Origin: Selenomonadaceae bacterium
Lineage (GTDB): Bacteria; Bacillota; Negativicutes; Selenomonadales; Selenomonadaceae
DNA: 64,000 nucleotides
Assembly (NCBI GenBank): GCA_017476005.1
Contig: JAFVEM010000028.1
Span: 32,121 to 96,120 of the forward strand
Direction of reading: 5' to 3'
Shown here: piece by piece, positions 52,023 to 60,993 of the stretch
Numbering within the stretch: the first letter of the stretch is position 1
Layout: each line of letters opens with the position of its first letter
The notes under the pieces: model-generated
What the model was told of the DNA's origin: nothing
Database searches by the model: none
Seen by the model: only the letters and a program-made list of their open reading frames with translations
Made by a program: the position numbers and the translations under genes

Positions 52023-52226
52023 TTGAACGAATATCCTATTTATGCCGATGATGGCAAGCTGTTCTGCAAATGTCGGTATCAAGACGGAGGCGTCATACTC
52101 AGAACCAAGAACAGCGAGATTTTCTTTCACTCTCTGGCCGAGAGGCTCTCCCATCGGCAGGAAATGATGGAAGTCAGGGAGAAGAGCGCGACCCCCTATG
52201 GAAAAACGAGACATAAAAACCATTAG
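52023..52226 (+). CDS. Small early phage protein, unknown
   Basis: 67 residues from a TTG preceded by GAGGAGG. It begins NEYPIYADDGKLFCKCRYQD and has a basic C-terminal tail. The frame is open further upstream, but only this start has a ribosome site. It is the first possible gene after the early promoter. No family recognised; one Cys pair only. Confidence 0.45.
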   Translation: MNEYPIYADDGKLFCKCRYQDGGVILRTKNSEIFFHSLAERLSHRQEMMEVREKSATPYGKTRHKNH

Positions 52227-52570
52227 GCGGGAGAACACGGGCAGGGGCTTAGGCAACCCTGCGGCATGGCCACAGCTTGCAAACGGAGAACTCCACCGGA
52301 GCAAGAAAGCGAATTGCTATCGTATGGATGCCAAGAAATGCATTCATCTGTGCGGGGAGAGCCAAACGGCAAAGCCCCCTAATCATGCCGGGTAGCCGGA
52401 GGAAGTCAGGCAACTGCCCAATTTAAGACAACGGAATAATATTTATGGCGCTTACGAGCCCACCGTGCGGGATGGAATCCGTATCGAGGAAAGCCGGAGC
52501 AGCCGAAATCATGGTGCATACCAGTTTGCTGGTGTGTGTCCGTGGTTTGGGCTGCTCCGGCTTTTTTGTT
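52227..52570 (+). ncRNA. Candidate structured non-coding RNA in the prophage early region
   Basis: No convincing gene, but many nested pairings: GCAGGG/CCCTGC (about 52241-52262), CTTGC...GCAAG enclosing GGAG-AA-CTCC (about 52277-52305), GGGGAGAGCC-AAAC-GGC-AAA-GCCCC (about 52355-52380), GGCA-ACT-GCC near 52411, then a terminator-like stem AAAGCCGGAGCAGCC/GGCTGCTCCGGCTTTTTT (52490-52567). The final stem with its T run suggests the transcript ends here. Identity unknown. Confidence 0.5.
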
Positions 52571-52857
52571 GAAGGAGGGAAGTTGGGGAGAAAAAGAGTT
52601 TGATGATAAGCCGCTAATGCATATCCGTTAAAAATCAATATCGTGCCTGAGTTGCAATAGGGCAAAGGATATTCACATAAGGCCTGCACTGTTCCCGTAT
52701 CACGGGGATTGGCAGTCTGATTGGAGTACCCTCGCTTTGTTGCGCTCTTTTTTGGAGTGGCATCGGTGCTTTAGCGCCGCTAATGCCACCCATGTCAAAA
52801 CGCTCCAAGAGCCAAACCCGCAGGGCGCGGGTGATTGGCAAGCGTTGACGACTGCCC

Positions 52858-52890
52858 AAGGCCTGCGGACTCCGATACCGCAGGCCTTTT
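52858..52890 (+). terminator. Terminator-like hairpin before the sigma-like gene
   Basis: AAGGCCTGCGG pairs with CCGCAGGCCTT and is followed by TT. Between 52571 and 52858 there are further hairpins (for example GGCATCGGTGC.../...GCGCCGCTAATGCC) but no supported gene. Confidence 0.7.
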
Positions 52891-52898
52891 CCGTTGGC

Positions 52899-52931
52899 GT
52901 GTCCTTTGCCTTGTCTCAGGGGAAAGGACAC
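52899..52931 (+). promoter_or_regulatory. Hairpin that buries the ribosome site of the sigma-like gene
   Basis: GTGTCCTTT (52899-52907) is perfectly complementary to AAAGGACAC (52923-52931). The right arm contains the AAAGGA Shine-Dalgarno for the ATG at 52936, so the folded RNA would block initiation. Confidence 0.6.
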
Positions 52932-52935
52932 AAAA

Positions 52936-53499
52936 ATGAGACTGAAAATCCGCAAGACCGCTACGAGCAAGAGGGGAACATACCAGTACCGGGACGATAA
53001 CGGCGCAGTGATTGCTGACATTCGCCCCGACAAGAACAGCCATGTGAATGAGGAACACATCAAGTTGCTCCACCTTCTCGATGATGCAGAAGTCCGCAAC
53101 AATCTCAAGCACATCCGGACGGCTCCTCCTACGCCGGAAGAAGCCGAACTTGAGATCCATCTGAAATTTTCCCAATCCTCTCGCTGGGTGCTGTCTCTCG
53201 ACCAGATGGCGGACGAAGACGGCGAGTCATTTAAGGAAAACCGTGCGGTGCTGGAAGAAGCCTATCGAAACGAGGAGGCTCGCCGTCATGACGTTGGCAG
53301 GGAATTGCTCTATGAGGCGGTCGCTCTTCTGTCCGCCAAGGAGCAAGAACTCTTCCGGCGGCGCTATACGGAGGATATGACCGAAACCGCCATCGCCAAG
53401 GAGAAAGGTGTCAGCGTGGCGGCAATCCATAAGCAGCTGAAGCGCATGGAAGGGAAGCTCAAAGAAATTATTTTCAAGGAAATTTTAGGGCAGGGTTAA
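52936..53499 (+). CDS. Phage sigma-70 region-4-like protein
   Basis: 187 residues from the ATG eight bases after AAAGGA. The C-terminal part has a sigma region 4 helix-turn-helix: LSAKEQELFRRRYTEDMTET, then AIAKEKGVSVAAIHKQLKRM. The N-terminal region is charged and shows no region 2. It is probably a phage transcription regulator or a sigma-like factor that acts on later phage promoters. First well-supported gene of the rightward replication region. Confidence 0.8.
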   Translation: MRLKIRKTATSKRGTYQYRDDNGAVIADIRPDKNSHVNEEHIKLLHLLDDAEVRNNLKHIRTAPPTPEEAELEIHLKFSQSSRWVLSLDQMADEDGESFKENRAVLEEAYRNEEARRHDVGRELLYEAVALLSAKEQELFRRRYTEDMTETAIAKEKGVSVAAIHKQLKRMEGKLKEIIFKEILGQG

Positions 53500-53588
53500 A
53501 AAACGGATTTTTTCGCGGCCTATAACATGAGGGGGATATTTCGGACATCCCGCGTATCCCCCATCCAAATTTTGAAAGGATGGATTTT

Positions 53589-54101
53589 ATGGCAACAGCA
53601 CGACCGCTCTATGAGCTTGCCGCCGGGTTCAATGCCATCTTCGACCTCGTCTTGGACGACACTATGGACTTGGAACTTCTGGAAGAGGGGCTTCAGTCCA
53701 TCGAGTGCGAGGTTGAGGAGAAATGCGCCAACGGCATCGCGCTCATCAAGTCGCTGGAACATTACGCCGCAGCCTACAAGCAGGAGAAGCAACGCTTCGA
53801 GAAACAGCAGGCCGTCTTGGAGAACCGCATCAAGCGCATAAAGGAATGGTATCGGCAGAACCTCGATGCGATGGGGAAATCCAAAGTTCCCACCAAGTAC
53901 GGAGTGATGAGCGTCCAAAACAACGGCGGCAAGGCTCCCCTCAAGATTGACGATGCAAGCCGCATCCCGGATGCCTATCTCACCACCGTGCCGGAACATA
54001 AGGAAGTCAACAATGAGGCTCTCTACGAGGCGCTTAAAGACGGCGCGACTATTCCAGGCGCACATTTGGAGCCGAGGGGACGGAGCCTTCGGATTCGGTA
54101 G
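53589..54101 (+). CDS. Siphovirus Gp157-family protein
   Basis: 170 residues from the ATG eight bases after AAAGGA. A long central coiled coil (about 40-95) is followed by the family's C-terminal pattern: WYRQNLDAMGKSKVPTKYG, then KIDDASRIPDAYLTT and a GATIPGAHLEPRGRSLRIR end. Gp157 proteins of streptococcal phages are linked to phage DNA metabolism or resistance. It precedes the Sak4-like gene, the usual order in phage replication cassettes. Confidence 0.85.
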   Translation: MATARPLYELAAGFNAIFDLVLDDTMDLELLEEGLQSIECEVEEKCANGIALIKSLEHYAAAYKQEKQRFEKQQAVLENRIKRIKEWYRQNLDAMGKSKVPTKYGVMSVQNNGGKAPLKIDDASRIPDAYLTTVPEHKEVNNEALYEALKDGATIPGAHLEPRGRSLRIR

Positions 54102-54124
54102 TAATAGGGAGGAGGAAGAAATTC

Positions 54125-55174
54125 ATGCTTAACATTTCTAAGGGCAAAATTGCCCGACCGCAAAAAGTGGTCATCTACGGCGCAGAGGGTATCGGCAAGT
54201 CCAGCCTTGCCGCTCAATTCCCCGAACCGCTCTTCATCGACACCGAGGGTGGCACGGCACACATGGACGTGCGCCGCATTGATAAGCCCCAGTCCTGGGA
54301 GGAACTTCTCGCCATCGTGAAGGAAGTGGCGGCCACCAAGGATGTCTGCAAGACCCTCGTCCTTGACACGGCGGATTGGGCGGAGCAGTTGGTCACTACC
54401 TACCTCTGCACCAAGTACAAGCAGAACAGTATCGAGTCCTTCGGCTACGGCAAGGGCTATACCTACTTGGGAGAGGAATTTGCCCGCCTCCTCGGTGCAT
54501 TCGATACGGTGCTGGCAAGCGGAATCCATGTGGTAGTCACGGCTCACGCCAAGATGCGAAAATTCGAGCAGCCGGATGAGATGGGAGCCTACGACCGCTG
54601 GGAGATGAAGCTCTCCAAGCAAGTGGCACCGCTCCTCAAGGAATGGTGCGACCTCCTGCTCTTCTGCAACTATCAGACCTACATCGTCACCTCGGAGAGC
54701 AACGCCAAGAAAGCCCAAGGCGGCAAGCGGGTCATGTACACCAGTCATCATCCGGCATGGGATGCCAAGAACCGTGTGCAGCTCCCGGAAGTGCTGGAAC
54801 TGGACTACAAGCACATCGCCCATCTCTTTTCGCCGGAGCAGTCCGCAACGAAACAGGATGCACAGCATACGGATGCTCCCGCTCCGCAGACGCAGCCAAC
54901 GACTCAGCCGACTCTTTCGCAGGAAGTTGCGCCGGAGGATGAATCTGCTGCGGATATCCTTCGCGGCGTGCTTACGGAAAAGGGCGTGACGGAAGCAGAA
55001 CTCCGGCAAGTCCTGAAATCCCGCAGCAGGGAAGAGGCAAATGTTCCCTTGGATGACTTCACTCCAGAATTTGTATTCGGATATGTCATCCGCTATTGGG
55101 AGCAGATTACGGCAATCATCGAGCAGAACCGCGACGCAAAGCTAGTCCACGGAGTGGGCAATGCGAAAGGATAA
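54125..55174 (+). CDS. Sak4-like RecA-fold ATPase (phage recombinase)
   Basis: 349 residues. Walker A YGAEGIGKSS is at about residues 19-28 and the Walker B-type TLVLDTADWAEQ near residue 79. The core ends around 240 and a Gln/Pro/Thr-rich linker leads to a helical C-terminus. Such ATPases assist single-strand annealing in phage recombination with an ssDNA-binding partner, here probably the next gene (DUF669). RBS GGAGGAGG. Confidence 0.85.
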   Translation: MLNISKGKIARPQKVVIYGAEGIGKSSLAAQFPEPLFIDTEGGTAHMDVRRIDKPQSWEELLAIVKEVAATKDVCKTLVLDTADWAEQLVTTYLCTKYKQNSIESFGYGKGYTYLGEEFARLLGAFDTVLASGIHVVVTAHAKMRKFEQPDEMGAYDRWEMKLSKQVAPLLKEWCDLLLFCNYQTYIVTSESNAKKAQGGKRVMYTSHHPAWDAKNRVQLPEVLELDYKHIAHLFSPEQSATKQDAQHTDAPAPQTQPTTQPTLSQEVAPEDESAADILRGVLTEKGVTEAELRQVLKSRSREEANVPLDDFTPEFVFGYVIRYWEQITAIIEQNRDAKLVHGVGNAKG

Positions 55175-55189
55175 AGGAGGACGCGCATC

Positions 55190-55690
55190 ATGGCTGACAA
55201 TATGGCAAACAATGTGGGGATGGACTGGAATGACACCATCGAGAACGACGGGCAGGAGTTCATCATCCTGCCGGAAGGGGACTACAACTTCGTGGTTTCC
55301 GCTTTCGAACGGGGACGCTTTCCGGGGAGCGCAAAAATGCAGGCGTGCAACAAGGCATCGCTGACTCTCCAAGTGGAGACGGAGGACGGTGTCGCAAGCT
55401 GCCGCACCGATCTCATCCTGAACCGTATGCTGGAGTGGAAAATCTCGGCTTTCTTCCGCTGCATTGGCAGGAAGAAGCACGGAGAGCGTCTGGTCATGGA
55501 CTGGACGAATCTTATCGGAGCCAAGGGACGCGCCCACTTCAAGCCGCGCCCCTATCAGGACAAGGATGGCAACGAGAAACAGGCCAATGATGTGGATCGC
55601 TTCTACGACTATGACGAGAAGTTCTTCACGGCGACAGATTCGACAGGCTTTGGTGGAATCCCTGTATCGAGTGCAGATATCCCGTTCTGA
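55190..55690 (+). CDS. DUF669 phage protein (probable ssDNA-binding)
   Basis: 166 residues. The beta-rich core has LPEGDYNFVVSAFERGRFPG, LILNRMLEWKISAFFRCIG and GAKGRAHFKPRPYQDKDG; the acidic C-terminus ends SSADIPF, like the acidic tips of single-strand binding proteins. DUF669 members sit beside Sak4-type ATPases and are thought to bind ssDNA. The start has AAAGGAGG in front. Confidence 0.85.
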   Translation: MADNMANNVGMDWNDTIENDGQEFIILPEGDYNFVVSAFERGRFPGSAKMQACNKASLTLQVETEDGVASCRTDLILNRMLEWKISAFFRCIGRKKHGERLVMDWTNLIGAKGRAHFKPRPYQDKDGNEKQANDVDRFYDYDEKFFTATDSTGFGGIPVSSADIPF

Positions 55691-55702
55691 GGAGGATGCA
55701 AA

Positions 55703-58342
55703 GTGGAGCTTAGACCGTATCAGGCCGAGGCGAAGCAAGCAATCCTCTCCGAGTGGCATGAGGGGCATCGCAAGACGCTCCTCGTGCTTCCAACGGGATG
55801 TCATGCCAAGGGAGAGAAACTTCTCCTCGCCAATGGCCAAATCAAGAAGGTGGAGGATATCACCACCGAGGACAGACTTCTCGGCAGTGATGGAAGAGCG
55901 AGGAACATCCTCTTTCTCCATCGCGGAGAAGCCGACCTTTATAAAGTCATTCCCATCAAAGGAGAGCCGTTTATCGTTACCAAAGACCATATGCTGACGC
56001 TCGTCCGTACAAGGGAATACACCAAGCCGATGTATCCCAGCCAGCGGCGTGCCGGGGAGATTGTGGACGTGTCGGTAGCCGATTGGTTGCGATGGTCAGC
56101 AAGCAAGAAACATCTGCATAAACTGATTCGCTCCGATGCTATCAAATCCTTCCCGGATTATCGCAACACACAACAAAAAATTGACCCATATTTCCTCGGT
56201 GTGGTGATTGGTGATGGCGGTATCACTCGTGGCGTAAGCGTTACAACGCCGGATATGGAAATCAAGAAGGTGATTCGCCAGCAAGCCGATTTCTGGGATT
56301 TGCATATTCGGACGGAGCCGGCGGGAAAAGCAACCACATATTTTCTCATATCCGAGCGTGGTCGTAGGAGCAATCGGCTGGTCAAGGAGTTGCAGCATCT
56401 CCGTTTGTATGGAGGCCGTGCCGGAGATAAGTTCGTGCCGGATATCTATAAATATGCTGATTTACATAGACGCATGGAGATATTGGCGGGACTCCTTGAT
56501 ACAGACGGTTACTACACCAGCAAGGGGTACGATTTCATCTCCAAGTCAAAACGGCTGGCAGATGATGTGGCATTTCTCAGCCAATCGGCAGGATTGCGGG
56601 CGTATGTCAAGCCCTGCGTCAAAGGGTATGGAGATTTCAAAGGAGTGTACTACCGGGTTTCCATCAGCGGCGATTGCACCATCATTCCCTGTCGGGTAAA
56701 AAGAAAGATTGCCGACAGTCGCAAGCAGAAAAAATCCGTCCTGCGGACGGGATTCCGCATCGAGCCAGCAGGACATGGCAAATACTATGGTTTCACCGTA
56801 GACGGAGACAACCGCTACCTGCTGTCAGACTTCACCATCACTCACAACTGTGGCAAGACCATCGTTTTTGCATCGGTCACGGCACACCAAGTGGAACTCG
56901 GTCATCGAGTCCTCATCATAGCCCACAGAGGGGAACTTCTGACGCAGGCGGCAGATAAGCTCAAAGCGGCATCCAATCTTGATGCGGCATTCGAGCAGGG
57001 CGACAGCCACAGCCTCGGCAGTTTTCTCCCCGTGACGGTAGGCTCGGTGCAGTCCCTGTGCCAAGAGAAACGGCTGGCGGCTTTCCCGGAGGATTATTTT
57101 CAGGACATCATCGTGGACGAGGCGCATCATTGCCTCTCGGACAGCTACCAGCGGGTATTGGAGCATTTCCCGGAAGCAAACATCCTCGGCGTGACCGCAA
57201 CCCCGGACAGAGGGGACAAGCAGACCCTTGGTACGTTTTTCGACTCCCAAGCCTACGAGTATTCCATGAGCAGAGCCATCCGGGAAGGGTATCTCTCCCC
57301 GGTGAAGGCTCGGATGATACCGCTCAAATTGGACATCAGCCAAGCGGGTATTTCCGGCGGGGATTACAGCGCAACGGACATCGGCTATGCCTTGGATCCG
57401 TACCTCGCACAGATTGCCAAGGTCATGGCGGAGCATTGCCAGGGCAGGAAGACCGTGGTGTTCCTGCCGCTTATCGCCACATCACAGAAATTCTGCCAAA
57501 TGCTCAACGATGTGGGACTCATAGCCGCCGAAGTCAACGGGGAGAGCCAGGACAGAGCCGAAATCCTCATGGACTTCGAGAACGGCAAATACGATGTGCT
57601 GTGCAATTCCATGCTCCTGACGGAAGGCTGGGACTGTCCCGCCGTGGACTGTATCGTAGTCCTCCGTCCCACCAAGGTGCGAAGTTTGTATCAGCAGATG
57701 GTAGGGCGCGGGATGCGGCTCTTTCCCGGCAAGGAGAATCTGCTCCTTTTGGATTTCCTCTGGCTCACGGAGCGGCACGACCTGTGCAAGCCGTCCTCAC
57801 TAATTGCCAAGGATGCCCAGATTGCCGATGCCATCGATGAGAAAGTCCAGAACGATGAGGAAGTGGACATCCTGGAAGCCGAGGAAGAAGCGGAGCGGGA
57901 TGTGCTGAAGGAACGGGAAGAGGCACTTGCGAGGGAACTTGCCGAGATGCGGAGCCGTGCCAAAAAGCTGGTAGACCCCATCCAGTATGCGCTCTCTATT
58001 GCTGCAGAAGACCTCGCAAGCTATACGCCAACCTTCCCATGGGAGATGGGGCCGCCCTCGGAGAAACAGCTTTCCTTCCTGGAAAAACGTGGCATCCTGC
58101 CGGACACCGTGGAAAACGCCGGACTTGCCTCCCTCCTCATCGACCGTCTGAAACGGCGGCAGGAGGAAGGACTGGCCACTCCCAAGCAGATCCGCTGCCT
58201 GGAGCGGTACGGCTTTCGGCGAGTGGGGACATGGCAGTTTGAGGCCGCCAGCAATCTCATCTCCCGTTTGGCAATGAACCATTGGCGGGTGCCGCAAGGC
58301 ATTACTCCCGCAATATATACACCGATGCTTGGAGGAATGTGA
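55703..58342 (+). CDS. Phage SF2 DEAD/DEAH helicase with an in-frame intein
   Basis: 879 residues as translated, 529 after predicted splicing. The helicase starts MELRPYQAEAKQAIL (Q-motif-like). Walker A is split: LPTG at residues 29-32, then the intein (33-382), then CGKTIVF. Later motifs are IIVDEAHHC, GVTATPDRGDK, FLPLIATSQKF and motif VI MVGRGMRLFPGK. The C-terminal 200 residues are coiled and helical with a possible helix-hairpin end. GTG start behind GGAGG. As the P-loop is interrupted, activity depends on splicing. Confidence 0.92.
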   Translation: MELRPYQAEAKQAILSEWHEGHRKTLLVLPTGCHAKGEKLLLANGQIKKVEDITTEDRLLGSDGRARNILFLHRGEADLYKVIPIKGEPFIVTKDHMLTLVRTREYTKPMYPSQRRAGEIVDVSVADWLRWSASKKHLHKLIRSDAIKSFPDYRNTQQKIDPYFLGVVIGDGGITRGVSVTTPDMEIKKVIRQQADFWDLHIRTEPAGKATTYFLISERGRRSNRLVKELQHLRLYGGRAGDKFVPDIYKYADLHRRMEILAGLLDTDGYYTSKGYDFISKSKRLADDVAFLSQSAGLRAYVKPCVKGYGDFKGVYYRVSISGDCTIIPCRVKRKIADSRKQKKSVLRTGFRIEPAGHGKYYGFTVDGDNRYLLSDFTITHNCGKTIVFASVTAHQVELGHRVLIIAHRGELLTQAADKLKAASNLDAAFEQGDSHSLGSFLPVTVGSVQSLCQEKRLAAFPEDYFQDIIVDEAHHCLSDSYQRVLEHFPEANILGVTATPDRGDKQTLGTFFDSQAYEYSMSRAIREGYLSPVKARMIPLKLDISQAGISGGDYSATDIGYALDPYLAQIAKVMAEHCQGRKTVVFLPLIATSQKFCQMLNDVGLIAAEVNGESQDRAEILMDFENGKYDVLCNSMLLTEGWDCPAVDCIVVLRPTKVRSLYQQMVGRGMRLFPGKENLLLLDFLWLTERHDLCKPSSLIAKDAQIADAIDEKVQNDEEVDILEAEEEAERDVLKEREEALARELAEMRSRAKKLVDPIQYALSIAAEDLASYTPTFPWEMGPPSEKQLSFLEKRGILPDTVENAGLASLLIDRLKRRQEEGLATPKQIRCLERYGFRRVGTWQFEAASNLISRLAMNHWRVPQGITPAIYTPMLGGM
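55799..56848 (+). other. LAGLIDADG-type intein inserted in the helicase P-loop
   Basis: 350 residues (33-382 of the precursor). Block A starts with Cys (CHAKGEKLLLANGQ). Block B is FIVTKDHMLTL with the T-x-x-H pair. The homing endonuclease has two DOD motifs, YFLGVVIGDGG at about 164-173 and EILAGLLDTDG at about 259-269. Block F/G is YYGFTVDGDNRYLLSDFTIT followed by HN. The first extein residue after it is Cys. All residues needed for standard class 1 splicing are present. Confidence 0.95.
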
Positions 58343-58343
58343 C

Positions 58344-60353
58344 ATGGACAGAAATATTTTATCGGCATTGAAATCACTGGATGTGTCCACTTTGGACAGA
58401 GCCTCTTGGTTGGCGGTAGGCATGGCTCTCAAGGAGGAAGGCTATCCCTGCTCCATCTGGGACGATTGGAGCCGTAATGACAGCCGCTACCATCCTGGCG
58501 AGTGCGAAAAAAAGTGGGCAGGCTTCAACGGCACGGGAAAGCCCGTGAAGGGCGGCACCATCGTCCAGATGGCGAAAGACCGTGGCTGGATGCCCAGCAC
58601 CGATGGCGCGATGGCATGGGACGATACCATCGAATACGACGGCAACGACGGATTCAACGGATTCGCCCCTCCCGATGCCTGGAATCCCACACAGGATTTG
58701 ATTGATTATCTCTCCCTGCTGTTTGATTCGGATGACCGTGTGGGCTACGTCACCGGGGACGTGTGGCAGGACAGCGAGGGCAAGTGGGTGCCGAGCAAGG
58801 GCGTGTATGACCGCACGGCGGGAGAGCTTATCTCTTCCCTCAAGAAACATTCCGATGACATCGGAGCCACCGTGGGTGACTGGAAGCCCGAAGTGGGCGG
58901 CTGGATTCGGTTCAACCCCTTGGACGGCGAGGGCGTGAAGAACGAGAACGTCACCAAGTTCAAGTATGCCTTGGTGGAATCCGATACTCTCCCTATCGCC
59001 GAGCAGGACATCCTGTTCCGCAAGCTGGAACTGCCCATCGCAGCCTTGGTGCATAGCGGCGGCAAGAGCCTTCACGCCATCGTCCGTGTAGATGCCGAGA
59101 ACTACGAGGAATACCGCAAGCGGGTGGAATTCCTCTACGACTTCATGGAAAAGCAGGGCGTCCCCATCGACAAGCAGAACCGCAATCCTTCCAGGCTCTC
59201 CCGTATGCCGGGGCTTACCCGGAACGGCAACCGCCAGTATCTTGCGGCAACCAACATCGGCAGGAAGTCATGGACGGAGTGGATGGACTATGTGGAGGGT
59301 GTGACGGACGAACTGCCGCCGATGGTGTCCCTCGCCGAGTACAAGGAAAATCCTCCGCTTTTGCCGGAGGAACTGATTCAGGGAATCCTTCGCCGTGGGC
59401 ACAAGATGATTATCTCCGGCTCCTCCAAAGCCGGGAAGTCCTTCCTGCTCATGGAACTTTGCGTGGCTATCGCCGAAGGAACGAAATGGCTGGGCTTTTC
59501 CTGCCGCAAGGGACGGGTGCTGTATGTCAATCTCGAAATCGATCCGGCAAGCTGCATCAACCGCTTTCTCAAAATCTATGAGGCTTTGGGACTTTCCATG
59601 CAGAATGCGGACAGTATTGCCATTTGGAACTTGCGCGGACACGCAGTTCCCCTTGACCAGCTTGTGCCGAAGCTGGTGCGCCGGGTGCGCGACCAGCACT
59701 TCGACGCCATCGTCATCGACCCAATCTACAAGGTCATCACCGGGGACGAGAACAACGCATCGGATATGGGAAGGTTCTGTAACCAGTTCGACAAGATTTG
59801 CACGGAAACGGGCTGCTCGACCATTTACTGCCACCATCACTCGAAGGGTGCGCAGGGAGCCAAGAAAGCCATCGACCGTGCATCAGGTTCCGGCGTTTTC
59901 GCCCGCGACCCCGATGCCCAGCTTGACATGATCCAGTTGGAACTTTCCGATGACATCAAGAACAATGTGCGCGACGGCCATGCTACGGCGTGGCGGTTGG
60001 AATCCAGTCTCCGGGAATTTCCCAATATCGAGCCGTTGAACTTCTGGTTCGAGTATCCCGTGCATCGGATGGATGCAGAGGGTGCGCTCGGCGAAATGCC
60101 GGCGCAGGGAAGTTTCGCGGCGGGACGCATGAAGAACAGCCATTCCAAGACCGCCGAGGTCTGTGCCGAGGAGTTCAGGAGCGCATATCAGGCGCTCAAT
60201 ATGGACGGTAGCGTGACCGTGCAGGACATGATGGAGTACCTCAACATCACCGACAAAACGGTGTACGCAAGGCTCAAAAAGCTGGGCGGCGAGTTCATCC
60301 TCAAAAAAGGCCGCATCCTCAAGAACGACGGGGCTTCCAAGGCTTCCGAGTAA
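58344..60353 (+). CDS. Phage replication protein: PriCT-2, primase-like and RepA-type ATPase domains
   Basis: 669 residues from the ATG behind GGAGG, one base after the helicase stop. Residues about 1-80 resemble PriCT-2 (DRASWLAVGMALKEEGYPCS). About 110-330 has a primase-like region with HSGGKSLHAIVRVD and NPSRLSRMPGLTRNG. About 355-560 is a RecA-like ATPase of the RepA/AAA_25 type, with GSSKAGKSFLL (Walker A), VLYVNLEID and IVIDPIYKV. The C-terminus is a winged helix (VQDMMEYLNITDKTVYARLK). It likely combines priming and helicase loading at the phage origin. Confidence 0.85.
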   Translation: MDRNILSALKSLDVSTLDRASWLAVGMALKEEGYPCSIWDDWSRNDSRYHPGECEKKWAGFNGTGKPVKGGTIVQMAKDRGWMPSTDGAMAWDDTIEYDGNDGFNGFAPPDAWNPTQDLIDYLSLLFDSDDRVGYVTGDVWQDSEGKWVPSKGVYDRTAGELISSLKKHSDDIGATVGDWKPEVGGWIRFNPLDGEGVKNENVTKFKYALVESDTLPIAEQDILFRKLELPIAALVHSGGKSLHAIVRVDAENYEEYRKRVEFLYDFMEKQGVPIDKQNRNPSRLSRMPGLTRNGNRQYLAATNIGRKSWTEWMDYVEGVTDELPPMVSLAEYKENPPLLPEELIQGILRRGHKMIISGSSKAGKSFLLMELCVAIAEGTKWLGFSCRKGRVLYVNLEIDPASCINRFLKIYEALGLSMQNADSIAIWNLRGHAVPLDQLVPKLVRRVRDQHFDAIVIDPIYKVITGDENNASDMGRFCNQFDKICTETGCSTIYCHHHSKGAQGAKKAIDRASGSGVFARDPDAQLDMIQLELSDDIKNNVRDGHATAWRLESSLREFPNIEPLNFWFEYPVHRMDAEGALGEMPAQGSFAAGRMKNSHSKTAEVCAEEFRSAYQALNMDGSVTVQDMMEYLNITDKTVYARLKKLGGEFILKKGRILKNDGASKASE

Positions 60354-60356
60354 ATT

Positions 60357-60397
60357 ATTCTTCTACACTGTTTATATATAAATATATAAAGAAGAAT
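60357..60397. other. A+T-rich inverted repeat after the replication gene
   Basis: ATTCTTCT (60357-60364) and AGAAGAAT (60390-60397) flank a 25-base core made almost only of A and T (TTTATATATAAATATATAA). It may be an unwinding element of a replication origin or a terminator arm. A second GC-rich hairpin (GGGAAGGGC/GCCCTTCCC, about 60418-60446) follows; otherwise the 150-base gap holds nothing. Confidence 0.45.
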
Positions 60398-60506
60398 GGT
60401 CGTTACACTCCCGAAGTGGGAAGGGCTAAAAAGCCTGCCCTTCCCCTTCGAGGAGCGCAACGTAACGGCAACAGCTGAGAAAACAAAAGAGAGAGGAAGG
60501 TTTAGA

Positions 60507-60974
60507 ATGAGATTGTTTCTCAATATAAATCCGCCGACCGCTACGGCTCAAGAGAAAGCTGTGCGTATCGTTGGCGGCAGACCCATATTTTACGACCCAG
60601 CACCATTGAAGAAAGCCAAGGCGATGCTGATGGCGCATTTGGATAAATATCGTCCGGCAGAACCCATGATGGGAGCCTTGGAACTTCGCACCATTTGGCT
60701 CTTCCCCGTGGGAAAGTCCCACAAGTGCGGCGAATGGCGGGTAACTCGCCCGGACACTGACAACCTTCAGAAAATGCTCAAGGACTGCATGACCAAATGC
60801 GGCTATTGGAAGGATGATGCCCAAGTGGTCAGGGAGATTGTGGAAAAGCAATGGGCGGAGGAGCCGGGGATTCACATCGAAGTCAAGAGGCTGGGCAAGC
60901 AGCGGACATCGAGCCATAACAGCGAGGGCTACCGTGACCCCACGGCTGCTGCGGCTCTCAGGAATTGTATGTGA
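60507..60974 (+). CDS. RusA-family Holliday junction resolvase
   Basis: 155 residues from the ATG behind GAGAGGAAGG. Family motif VTRPDTDNLQKMLKDCMTKC with catalytic Asp residues, then GYWKDDAQVVREIVEKQWA, typical of RusA. It resolves four-way junctions in late phage recombination. It follows the replication gene, as often in Firmicutes prophages. Confidence 0.9.
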   Translation: MRLFLNINPPTATAQEKAVRIVGGRPIFYDPAPLKKAKAMLMAHLDKYRPAEPMMGALELRTIWLFPVGKSHKCGEWRVTRPDTDNLQKMLKDCMTKCGYWKDDAQVVREIVEKQWAEEPGIHIEVKRLGKQRTSSHNSEGYRDPTAAAALRNCM

Positions 60975-60993
60975 GCGGAAGGAGCAAACGAAC

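Noticed and set aside
52400..52425. Cobalamin-riboswitch-like end (GGAAGTCAGGCAACTGCC)
   Set aside because: The conserved core upstream of this motif is missing and no B12-related gene follows. Kept only as part of a generic structured-RNA candidate.
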